NCBI GenBank assembly: GCA_028710885.1
Contig: JAQTTG010000004.1
Location: 1 to 64,000, forward strand
Length of the DNA: 64,000 nucleotides
Direction: 5' to 3'
Origin: Sulfuricurvum sp.
GTDB taxonomy: Bacteria > Campylobacterota > Campylobacteria > Campylobacterales > Sulfurimonadaceae
The notes beneath the pieces were generated by a model that searched no databases, was not told the DNA's origin, and saw nothing but the letters and a program-made list of their open reading frames with translations. Position 1 is the stretch's first letter; each line of letters starts with the position of its first letter. Shown in pieces: positions 1 to 6,510 of the stretch. The translations under genes were made by a program, and so were the position numbers.

Positions 1-158
1 AATGTGCTCAAATAATCGGTAATTTTCCCATCGCCGCAGCCGACATCCAAAATCGATTCATCACCTCTCAAACCGATCTTTTCGATCAACTCTTTTGCCC
101 ATACCGCCTGCCCTTTAGAATGCGCCGCATACGCATCCGGTTTCCATGTCGGATTCAT
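1..158 (-). CDS. Class I SAM-dependent methyltransferase, N-terminal fragment
   Basis: The first 52 residues of a gene that runs off the left edge. The peptide begins MNPTWKPDAYAAHSKGQ and contains LDVGCGDGK, the glycine-rich motif I loop that binds S-adenosylmethionine in Rossmann-fold methyltransferases. The opening resembles trans-aconitate or ubiquinone-type methyltransferases, but the part that would fix the substrate lies outside the window. The ATG overlaps the stop codon of the upstream leuA gene by four bases (ATGA), so the two genes are probably translationally coupled and share the leuA promoter and leader. The substrate is unknown. Confidence 0.8.
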   Translation of the reverse strand, partial: MNPTWKPDAYAAHSKGQAVWAKELIEKIGLRGDESILDVGCGDGKITDYLST

Positions 159-1477
159 CTGTTCTCCTTTACAACCCTTATCATCCCCTCATAAATCCCC
201 AATACTTCCTCACTGCCGATCTCACCTCTGCGTGATTCGGATAGCCGTTTGACTTCGTCGGCTATCACCGACTGCATCTCTTTGGGGACGTCGATGCCGT
301 AGACCTCTTTGAGGATGTAGGCGACTCCCCCTTTGCCCGATTGGGAGTTGATACGGATTGCATCGGTGTACTTCCGACCTATATCACGGGGATCAATCGC
401 CAAATAGGGTACTTCCCACCGCTGCATCCCCTGCTCTCGGCGATGCTCGATCCCTTTTTTGATCGCGTCTTGGTGGGTACCCGAAAATGCCGTATAGATC
501 ATCGATCCCACATAGGGGTGACGTTCAGGGACACTTTGCTCGGTGATCGCCGTGATCTGCTCCAATATCTCATCGACGTTTTGGATATGAAGCTTCGGAT
601 CGATCCCCTGCGCGTAATAGTTGAATGCCAACGTGATAATATCGACATTCCCTGCACGCTCACCGTTGCCGAGCATCGTCCCCTCAACTCTCTGTGCTCC
701 TGCCAATACCGCCAATTCCGCACTCGCAACGGCGCATCCCCGATCATTATGCGGATGGACGCTGATAATGACGCTTTCGCGGTTGATGATGTGCTTGCCC
801 ATCCATTCGATACGATCGGCATAGATGTTCGGCGAACACGCTTCCAACGTGTTAGGGAGATTCAAGATCATCGGATGTTCTTGCGTCGGTTGCCATACGG
901 TTATCACGGCATTGGAGATGTCGCGGGCAAACTCCAACTCCGTTTGCGAAAAGCTCTCCGGCGAATACTCGAATACCACCTCTCCCTCAAACGCAACTGC
1001 TTCGCGTTTGATACACTCAACGCCTTGCAATGCCAAATCGATGATCTCCTCTTTGCTCCGTCTAAAAACCACGTCACGCTGATTGGATGCAGTCGGGTTA
1101 TAAAGATGCATGTTAATCCGCTTCGCCCCGCGTAATGCCTCGAAACTGCGGATGATATGACCCTCTATCGAGGGGACAAGGATACCGATCGTCACATCAG
1201 AGGGGATCAAGCCTCCCTCGATAAGGCGGCGGCAGAAATCAAATTCCGTCTGCGACGCGCTCGGATAGGCGATCTCGATCTCTTTGAATCCGAACTCGAT
1301 CAACGCCTTGAAATACTCTATCTTCTGCTCTATTCCCATCGGGTTGGCCAATGCCTGATTGCCGTCTCGTAAGTCGGTACTAACCCACATAGGGGCAACT
1401 GTGGCAGACTTATCCGCCCACTCTCGTTTATCCAATTTTACCGTTGGATACGGCGTGTATTTTGTATGCGTATGCAT
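155..1477 (-). CDS. leuA: 2-isopropylmalate synthase lacking the C-terminal regulatory domain
   Basis: Catalyses condensation of 2-ketoisovalerate with acetyl-CoA, the first committed step of leucine synthesis. The protein follows the long-type alpha-isopropylmalate synthase pattern: opening KYTPYPTVKL, then STDLRDGNQAL (metal-binding aspartate and catalytic arginine), VHPHNDRGCAVA (metal-binding histidines), LGNGERAGNVD, and NSQSGKGGVAY near the end of the catalytic region. It stops about 45 residues later, so the roughly 120-residue C-terminal domain that binds leucine in this family is absent. I place the start at the second in-frame ATG (position 1477, MHTHTKYTPYP) because AAGGA sits seven bases ahead and homologues begin at this motif; an upstream ATG at 1498 has no clear ribosome site. 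The gene lies behind a promoter and a leucine-rich leader peptide, and overlaps the following methyltransferase by four bases. Confidence 0.9.
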   Translation of the reverse strand: MHTHTKYTPYPTVKLDKREWADKSATVAPMWVSTDLRDGNQALANPMGIEQKIEYFKALIEFGFKEIEIAYPSASQTEFDFCRRLIEGGLIPSDVTIGILVPSIEGHIIRSFEALRGAKRINMHLYNPTASNQRDVVFRRSKEEIIDLALQGVECIKREAVAFEGEVVFEYSPESFSQTELEFARDISNAVITVWQPTQEHPMILNLPNTLEACSPNIYADRIEWMGKHIINRESVIISVHPHNDRGCAVASAELAVLAGAQRVEGTMLGNGERAGNVDIITLAFNYYAQGIDPKLHIQNVDEILEQITAITEQSVPERHPYVGSMIYTAFSGTHQDAIKKGIEHRREQGMQRWEVPYLAIDPRDIGRKYTDAIRINSQSGKGGVAYILKEVYGIDVPKEMQSVIADEVKRLSESRRGEIGSEEVLGIYEGMIRVVKENR

Positions 1478-1518
1478 AGAAGTATCCTTATATGACAATA
1501 GTGATGAAAATGCCGATG

Positions 1519-1538
1519 TGCGGACGTATTACGCCGCA
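1519..1538 (-). other. Hairpin in the leuA leader RNA
   Basis: Read on the minus strand, TGCGG and CCGCA form five pairs and CGTA/TACG extend the stem to about eight pairs with one bulged base and a tiny loop. It lies between the leucine-rich leader peptide and leuA. No clean U-run follows directly, so it is not a convincing intrinsic terminator by itself, but it is a candidate part of an attenuator. Confidence 0.35.
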
Positions 1539-1585
1539 TTCAGAGCAAAACTAAAAAATTAAAAATGAAACGGAAAAAAGAAAAA

Positions 1586-1672
1586 TTACAGCAGGTTCAG
1601 CAGGAGGAGAGAGAGGCTTGCGACAGTAACGTCGGTAGTGGGATGCGAAATAGACATAGTATGACTTTTCAT
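1586..1672 (-). CDS. Leucine-rich leader peptide upstream of leuA (leuL-like)
   Basis: A 28-residue open frame starting at an ATG with a strong ribosome site (AAAGGAGAGACC directly before it). The last nine codons encode LSLLLLNLL, seven leucines in nine residues, followed by TAA. It sits about 30 bases after a promoter-like sequence and 108 bases before leuA on the same strand. This is the layout of a transcription-attenuation leader, in which ribosomes stalling at leucine codons report low charged tRNA-Leu. The GGAGAGA of its ribosome site is complementary to the TCTCTCC within the leucine codons, so the leader RNA may also fold on itself. The peptide and its position are seen in the sequence; the attenuation role is inferred from the well-known leu leaders of enteric bacteria. 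Confidence 0.75.
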   Translation of the reverse strand: MKSHTMSISHPTTDVTVASLSLLLLNLL

Positions 1673-1699
1673 GGTCTCTCCTTTATATGTGTTAATGAA

Positions 1700-1728
1700 A
1701 TTGTAACGGATAATATAGTTTATTGCAA
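1700..1728 (-). promoter_or_regulatory. Sigma70-type promoter for the leu leader and leuA
   Basis: On the minus strand TTGCAA and TACAAT are separated by exactly 17 bases, placing transcription start near 1693, about 20 bases before the leader peptide ATG. The -35 box lies just past the stop codon of the upstream tetR-family gene, so leuA appears to have its own promoter. Confidence 0.6.
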
Positions 1729-1729
1729 A

Positions 1730-2305
1730 TTATTTTTTTCGGAAACTTTCGATGTATCCGATCAAACATTCAACACAATCCAAATAGTCTTGAGAATCTC
1801 CCGATGCTTTTGCCGCGAGGATCGCACCTTCCAATGCTGATGTCGTAAAAAGGGCGAGCTTAGTCGTATCGCAAGGTTGTAATTCTCTAACACTAACTGC
1901 TTTATCAAAGATAATTTTGACGCTTTGACGAAATTTCGCATATATTTCTTTCATCGCTGTATTAAAATCTTCATCGATATTTGACATCTCTTGTACGATA
2001 TTTGCAACCGGGCATCCACGACGGAAATCTCGTTGATTGAGGTCGCGTAAACCCTCAAAAAAATGCTTCAAATAATCTCCGTCTCCTCTGGCTATCGCCA
2101 AATAACGTGTTCCAAATCGCTCGGCAATTTTCTCTTTGATAGCGCATAATGCCATCTCTTTTTTGTTAGGGAAAAAGTGGTACATTGACCCCTTGTGTAC
2201 CCCTGCATTGGAGAGAATATTGGCAAGTGCTGCCCCCTGATAGCCATGAGAATAGACTTCTTCGTACGTTGCGTCAATTAATCGTTGTCGTGTATTTTGT
2301 TCCAT
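1730..2305 (-). CDS. TetR/AcrR family transcriptional regulator
   Basis: A protein of about 191 residues with the N-terminal TetR DNA-binding fold: RQRLIDATYEEVYSHGYQG, then ALANILSNAGVHKGSMYHFF and PNKKEMALCAI, the standard helix-turn-helix followed by the YxxFxxK signature. The C-terminal half should bind a small ligand, which cannot be predicted. It is divergent from a three-gene operon (fusion protein, GNAT, PPOX protein), with two palindromic sites in the shared promoter, so it most likely represses both itself and that operon. The ATG at 2305 is preferred over an in-frame GTG at 2323, since neither has a ribosome site but homologues start close to the helix. The minus-strand -10 box lies only seven bases upstream of this ATG, so the transcript could be leaderless. 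Confidence 0.85.
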   Translation of the reverse strand: MEQNTRQRLIDATYEEVYSHGYQGAALANILSNAGVHKGSMYHFFPNKKEMALCAIKEKIAERFGTRYLAIARGDGDYLKHFFEGLRDLNQRDFRRGCPVANIVQEMSNIDEDFNTAMKEIYAKFRQSVKIIFDKAVSVRELQPCDTTKLALFTTSALEGAILAAKASGDSQDYLDCVECLIGYIESFRKK

Positions 2306-2311
2306 TTTGAA

Positions 2312-2342
2312 ATTATAACACACCGCTTGACTATTTGGTCAA
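2312..2342 (-). promoter_or_regulatory. Candidate promoter of the tetR-family gene
   Basis: Minus-strand TTGACC (inside the first palindrome) and TATAAT are separated by 19 bases, longer than ideal. Predicted transcription start coincides with the ATG at 2305. Confidence 0.4.
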
Positions 2343-2355
2343 ATCGTTTTATAAT
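2327..2355 (+). promoter_or_regulatory. Sigma70 promoter of the tautomerase-isochorismatase operon
   Basis: TTGACT at 2327-2332 and TATAAT at 2350-2355 with a 17-base spacer, close to the sigma70 consensus. Bound operators at both ends would block it. Confidence 0.7.
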
Positions 2356-2376
2356 GCCACTTGACTGATCGGTCAA
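2327..2376. promoter_or_regulatory. Twin palindromic operators between divergent genes
   Basis: Two 16-base near-palindromes: TTGACTATTTGGTCAA at 2327-2342 and TTGACTGATCGGTCAA at 2361-2376, 34 bases apart start to start. Both have TTGAC/GTCAA arms of the kind TetR-family dimers bind. The first covers the -35 boxes of both divergent promoters; the second covers the predicted start of the rightward transcript. Binding of the adjacent TetR protein is inferred. Confidence 0.7.
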
Positions 2377-2397
2377 TTATTTAAAAGGGGAGTCAAT

Positions 2398-3372
2398 ATG
2401 CCTTATGTCAATGTGAAATTGTCTTCTAAAATTGATGCCCACAAAAAGCAAAATATTGCAAATGGGATTATTGATTTTCTTGTTGATATTCTAAAAAAAG
2501 AACGCTCACTATCATCACTTCTCATTCAAGAAACAGAGAGTGATTGGTATATAGGATCTGATTTACAAAATAAACAAATTCAAGTCTTTGTAGAAATCAA
2601 TATTACGGATAATACAAATACAGAGTTCGAAAAATCAGAAATGATTAAATCGACTTTTGATCTACTTGAAAAAGAGCTTGGATCTTTACCATTAGCTACC
2701 TACATCATAATTAAAGAACATAAAGCTACTGATTGGGGATATAGTGGAATAACTCCAAAGCAAAGGAAAATAAGCAATAATACCTTTCAAGGTCGTTATG
2801 ACGGTATGGGCAATAATGGAGCAAAAAGAGCTTTATTGGTTATCGATGTACAAAATGAGTATTTTACGGGAAAACTCCCCGTGTGTTATCCTGAAAACTC
2901 CTTGCCGAATGTTCTAAAATCAATTGAAGCAGCCAAGGAACATGACATTCCCGTCATCATGGTGCAGCACACACTGCTCTCACCCGAGGCCAAAGCATTT
3001 ATAAAAGGGACAGATGGATGGGAATTGCTCGATGAGATGAAATCGGTGAACTACGACTATTACATCGAAAAAAACTTCCCCAGTGCTTTCGTCGGTACCG
3101 ATCTGGAAACGTGGCTTCGGCAAAACGGGATCGATACGATCGTCATTAGCGGGTATATGACCCAGTTTTGCTGCGATACGACAGCACGATACGCGTATCA
3201 TCTTGGATTCAATGTCGAATTTTTATCCGATGCTACCGCAACGTTGTCATTTGAAAACAATGCCGGTAAAGTGAACGCGGAAGAGCTACATCGGGCGATC
3301 CTTGTCGTACAAGCCGCACGTTTCAGCCGTGTCATGAGTACACAAGAGTGGATTCAGTCTATCGATGCTTAA
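2398..3372 (+). CDS. Fusion of tautomerase-like domain(s) with an isochorismatase-family hydrolase
   Basis: Residues 1 to about 115 begin MPYVNVKLSS, with the Pro-2 that becomes the catalytic N-terminal proline in 4-oxalocrotonate tautomerase-like enzymes. This part appears to hold two tautomerase-like repeats, ending ESDWYIG and ATDWGYSG. From about residue 142 the protein becomes a cysteine hydrolase: ALLVIDVQNEYF supplies the aspartate, YYIEKNFPSAF the lysine and GYMTQFCCDTTARYA the nucleophilic cysteine of the isochorismatase/nicotinamidase triad. Such hydrolases cleave C-N or C-O bonds; the substrate is unknown. The ribosome site GGGG lies seven bases before the ATG. The first half is AT-rich (17 G/C in 2461-2520) and the second half is not (29 G/C in 3121-3180), suggesting the two parts have different origins. 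It is the first gene of the TetR-controlled operon. Confidence 0.8.
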   Translation: MPYVNVKLSSKIDAHKKQNIANGIIDFLVDILKKERSLSSLLIQETESDWYIGSDLQNKQIQVFVEINITDNTNTEFEKSEMIKSTFDLLEKELGSLPLATYIIIKEHKATDWGYSGITPKQRKISNNTFQGRYDGMGNNGAKRALLVIDVQNEYFTGKLPVCYPENSLPNVLKSIEAAKEHDIPVIMVQHTLLSPEAKAFIKGTDGWELLDEMKSVNYDYYIEKNFPSAFVGTDLETWLRQNGIDTIVISGYMTQFCCDTTARYAYHLGFNVEFLSDATATLSFENNAGKVNAEELHRAILVVQAARFSRVMSTQEWIQSIDA

Positions 3373-3382
3373 TGGAAACGAT

Positions 3383-3856
3383 ATGAATATAGTGTTAAGT
3401 TCACTTGAACCAAACGATATTACAATCATCCGCGAATGGAAACCTTATCCGGCAGAGTTTTCCGAGCTTGACTATGCCCTGCGTGAAGGAGGATGGCTTG
3501 ATGAATTTTATCCCTATCCGAATACACACCTTTTTACGGCAAAATGGGAGAATGAAATTATAGGATTTTCGCTGTTATCAATCCAAGGTGTTGAAACCGA
3601 ATTTCGTATCGCTCTCAAACCTGATAAAATAGGCAAAGGTTTCGGAAAAACTGTGGCTTTAGCCACCATAACAGAATTTTACAAACTGCATGAGGAAGAT
3701 TCACTTTATCTCATTGTACGATTGAGCAATACAGTTGCACAAAGCCTCTATAAAAGCATCGGATTTATTCCTGATCAAGAAGTCACCAAAGATATTCAGG
3801 GAATTCCAGTGCAATTTTTGAAAATGAAATACACTAAAGGATACATTTGTGGGTAG
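3383..3856 (+). CDS. GNAT family N-acetyltransferase
   Basis: A protein of 157 residues with the GNAT acetyl-CoA fold: a central strand EIIGFSLLSIQ, then RIALKPDKIGKGFGKTVALA carrying the pyrophosphate-binding loop (KIGKGFGK, a Q/RxxGxG-type motif), and NTVAQSLYKSIGFI, the usual C-terminal helix and strand. The acceptor substrate cannot be predicted. I choose the ATG at 3383 because GGAA lies about seven bases ahead; an ATG at 3365 inside the previous gene is possible but lacks a ribosome site. It is the second gene of the operon; the next gene overlaps it by eight bases. Confidence 0.8.
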   Translation: MNIVLSSLEPNDITIIREWKPYPAEFSELDYALREGGWLDEFYPYPNTHLFTAKWENEIIGFSLLSIQGVETEFRIALKPDKIGKGFGKTVALATITEFYKLHEEDSLYLIVRLSNTVAQSLYKSIGFIPDQEVTKDIQGIPVQFLKMKYTKGYICG

Positions 3857-4382
3857 TCAAAGCGGATCATTAAATGAATATGACAAAGAATTTATAACCG
3901 AACAGAAGATATTTTTCATTGCCAGCTGCAGCGGTAAGGAAGTGAACCTCAGTCCTCGCGGATATGACTGCTTTCGTGTCAGCGGAGACAACGAAGCGCT
4001 CTTTCTCGATTACGCCGGAAGTGGAAACCGTACCGCGCGCGACATCGAAAATGACGGCGAAGTAACCGTCGTATTTTGTTCATTCGGTCCAAAACCTCAA
4101 ATCCTCCGCCTCTTTTGCAAAGGGGAAACAATCGATCGAAGCGATGATGCGTGTCGAAGTTTGTTTGATTCCAACGATCTACGCGGTATGCGGCGGTTTG
4201 TCAAACTTCATATCTACTGCGTCGAACACAGCTGTGGAATGAGTGTCCCAATGTATGAGTTTAAAGAAGAACGCAAAACTATCAAAGAGTGGTGCGCAAA
4301 AGATGCTGATAACGGCAAAGTCGATGAGTACATCGCCGATCACGCCACACCTCCGGATCTGAGTGAATTTAGGCATTGGTAA
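3849..4382 (+). CDS. Pyridoxamine 5'-phosphate oxidase-like flavoprotein
   Basis: A 177-residue protein resembling the FMN-binding split-barrel (PPOX) family: FIASCSGKEVNLSPRG early on, then DNEALFLDYAGSGNRTARDI and EVTVVFCSFG, the strands that cradle FMN, and a C-terminal CGMSVPMYEF region. Members of this branch are usually annotated as pyridoxamine phosphate oxidase family proteins, but many have unrelated flavin-dependent reductase roles. The start is a GTG at 3849 with AAAGGA seven bases ahead; the GTG overlaps the GNAT stop (GTGGGTAG). It is the last gene of the operon. Base composition is richer in G+C than the start of the operon. Confidence 0.75.
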   Translation: MGSQSGSLNEYDKEFITEQKIFFIASCSGKEVNLSPRGYDCFRVSGDNEALFLDYAGSGNRTARDIENDGEVTVVFCSFGPKPQILRLFCKGETIDRSDDACRSLFDSNDLRGMRRFVKLHIYCVEHSCGMSVPMYEFKEERKTIKEWCAKDADNGKVDEYIADHATPPDLSEFRHW

Positions 4383-4391
4383 AAGAATAGA

Positions 4392-4406
4392 ACTCAAGAG
4401 TTTTTC
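4392..4406 (+). terminator. Weak terminator-like hairpin after the PPOX gene
   Basis: AACT and AGTT flank a CAAG loop and are followed by TTTTT, ten bases after the PPOX stop codon. The stem is only four pairs, so the call is tentative. The rest of 4383-4496 shows nothing recognisable. Confidence 0.3.
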
Positions 4407-4496
4407 GTACATTCTCCCGTACCCTGCTTTTAGAAGCGAAAAAGCTGTCATAAAATATATGAAAAACACTGTCAGTTTGACATAATAGTCATATAC

Positions 4497-5483
4497 TTAT
4501 ATTTGAGGTTTTTCGACATTTGAACTTTTGAATCTTCCTATAAAATGTTCACTTTGCCCACATTCACAAGTGTAATGCAATCCTTGTCCAAATATTCGGG
4601 TCATCTTCATCCTTTTGTCACAAAAAACACAGAAAAAATAAGGTCCTCTTTCGATCACATTTTTCCCCACAGGAATATCTTCTATTATTCTTTTTCGATT
4701 TTTTGCTTCTTCTCTGGCCTTTAGACATGCTTCTTGCAATTCGATTTGATAGTGCTTTTCTTCTTCCTCTTCTTGGAGTATTCTGAGGCGTTCTTCTTCA
4801 GCTTTTTGCAGTGCTTCAAGATGACGTTGCTCTTCTGTTTTACCGGAAATGTGCCCTACTCGTAAAATATTACTCACAACTGTAGCAAGATCTAAATTAG
4901 GATTATCATTGACCCAAAACTTGCTATCTTTTTCAGATACTTTGTAAAACTTCAACTGTTCCGTTTCATATAAATAACGCGGTGGAGAAGAAAAAAACCA
5001 ATGTACAATTTCTGCTCCGCCATTAATATAGTTCAAAGTTCTTTGGTGTGTTGTGACGTCATTTTGTGATGATAGCTGTATCTCAAATGTTACACAATCA
5101 AAATATTTGTCCGAAAGTAAATCATGCCCTTTTTTACACAACACATCAGCAATTGCCAAACCGCCAAATGGCCATACCATGCGAGCTTCCGTTGTTGCAC
5201 TCCATCCTGAGTCAATCGCAGCATGACGGATAATATTTTTTGCCTCAATATGCTGTCGTGTTTCTGGAGCGTAAAGAGTACAACCACCTTTAGCCTTATG
5301 AGCAAAAAAACACGTTCCATATTCAGAACGCACTTTTGGAATAGCTATAGCATCACAGCATGGTAATGTCAGAGGATTTTTTTTATATGTTTTACGAATT
5401 TCGAGCCATGCAGGATCATTCATACTGGTCGCATAAACATCCTTGCCGTCTCTTATTGCACGTATCGGCATCAAAACCGACAC
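4497..5483 (-). CDS. CoiA-like nuclease with C-terminal zinc ribbon
   Basis: A 328-residue protein. Residues ~55-160 carry the CoiA/competence-nuclease pattern: CFFAHKAKGGCTLYAPET, then HIEAKNIIRHAAIDSGW, LAIADVLCKKG and VTFEIQLSSQND with THQRTLNYI. These supply the acidic and basic residues of a restriction-endonuclease-like core (D in ADVL, ExQ in FEIQ). A charged, probably coiled-coil stretch rich in E and R/K follows (about residues 220-270), then CVFCDKRMKM and YTCECGQSEH, a likely four-cysteine zinc ribbon. Role: probably DNA processing; CoiA promotes recombination during natural transformation in firmicutes. The start could be the GTG at 5483 or the ATG at 5471; neither has a good ribosome site. 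It lies 43 bases downstream of the NERD gene on the same strand. Confidence 0.7.
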   Translation of the reverse strand: MSVLMPIRAIRDGKDVYATSMNDPAWLEIRKTYKKNPLTLPCCDAIAIPKVRSEYGTCFFAHKAKGGCTLYAPETRQHIEAKNIIRHAAIDSGWSATTEARMVWPFGGLAIADVLCKKGHDLLSDKYFDCVTFEIQLSSQNDVTTHQRTLNYINGGAEIVHWFFSSPPRYLYETEQLKFYKVSEKDSKFWVNDNPNLDLATVVSNILRVGHISGKTEEQRHLEALQKAEEERLRILQEEEEEKHYQIELQEACLKAREEAKNRKRIIEDIPVGKNVIERGPYFFCVFCDKRMKMTRIFGQGLHYTCECGQSEHFIGRFKSSNVEKPQI

Positions 5484-5526
5484 GATTCGACATGATTGAG
5501 TCGTCTTTTGGTAAATTCAGCGCTGT

Positions 5527-6309
5527 TCATGCGATAGGAGCTGTATGCTTGCATTTGGGATAATTACTGCAACCGTAAAACTCTTCACCGTTCTTTTTAT
5601 TCTGTCGTAAAATCATTGTACTTCCACATCGTTTACATGTCAACGTTTCGGTATTGAATGCTGGTGAATTATGACGTTCTTTAAGATTTTCTACATGTGC
5701 ACGATCGGTTGTAAAGCTTTGCTCTAATCGTTTACGTTGTAGCTTACTAAGGATTTGGCGAATTTGTAAGGGGTTCAATCTCTCTTGATCAAAAGACTTG
5801 ATGTATTTAGTATAAGAAATTCCTCGAAAGACATTCTCCGGCATTGTGGTTTTAAATGTGCATTCTCCAACGAATGCAATCACCGATGTCAAAGCTGCTG
5901 GTGGAACTTCCAATATCTCTTCGAGTGCTTTAATATGGCGATAGTTCTGATGGAGAGGGTTTTGAAATTGATGTTTTTGTTTGAAGTTTTGCTGCGTCCA
6001 TTGCTTTTGATGTTCGCCACCAAAAATCCACCCTTTCATATTTTTGGTCTCGATGACAAATAGGCCGTATTTGGAAACTAGGATATGATCGATCTGGGTA
6101 GTTGAGCCATCTGATAACTGCAACGTGACATTTTTAACCGGAGTATAAATCGTCTCATCCAGTACTACTGAATTAGTAAAATTGACAAGTCCCTCCCCCA
6201 TTTTTCCTTTCATGAACGGACTTTTAAAAAAAAGTATGACGATAATCAGAAGAAAGATTGGCCATGCGCCGGAGAATATTGAACTTAAAAGTGTAGAACT
6301 ATCGAGCAT
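5527..6309 (-). CDS. NERD-domain nuclease-related membrane protein with topoisomerase-type zinc finger
   Basis: A 260-residue protein. An N-terminal hydrophobic segment (WPIFLLIIVILFF) should anchor it in the membrane. Next comes a NERD domain: GKMGEGLVNF, TQIDHILVSKYGLFVIETKN and MKGWIFGG, with the D...E.K arrangement of the nuclease-like fold. The C-terminus has CKRCGSTMILRQ and FYGCSNYPKCKHTAPI, the four-cysteine finger found at the end of bacterial topoisomerase I, which should bind single-stranded DNA. Expected activity is DNA binding or cleavage near the membrane. The ATG at 6309 is preceded by GGA at suitable spacing. It probably shares a transcript with the CoiA-like gene and is divergent from rmuC. 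Confidence 0.8.
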   Translation of the reverse strand: MLDSSTLLSSIFSGAWPIFLLIIVILFFKSPFMKGKMGEGLVNFTNSVVLDETIYTPVKNVTLQLSDGSTTQIDHILVSKYGLFVIETKNMKGWIFGGEHQKQWTQQNFKQKHQFQNPLHQNYRHIKALEEILEVPPAALTSVIAFVGECTFKTTMPENVFRGISYTKYIKSFDQERLNPLQIRQILSKLQRKRLEQSFTTDRAHVENLKERHNSPAFNTETLTCKRCGSTMILRQNKKNGEEFYGCSNYPKCKHTAPIA

Positions 6310-6510
6310 CTATCAATCCAAAATCATTTTTAGCTATTGTACACTTTTTATAAACAAAAGTAGTTATTTTAAGCTAAGAGATATTACTCTATCGAATAGT
6401 ACAATTTATTCGAAAAGAGCCGCGTTGAGAATACCTCATAACTTCCCTTTCCTAAACCAAACAATCCGTTTGAATACTTCTCTTTCAAGAACTCAAAGTA
6501 AAGGATATAT

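Noticed and set aside
341-1135. Long plus-strand open frame (264 codons) opposite leuA
   Set aside because: It mirrors the codon structure of leuA, has no ribosome site or recognisable domain, and leuA is certain.
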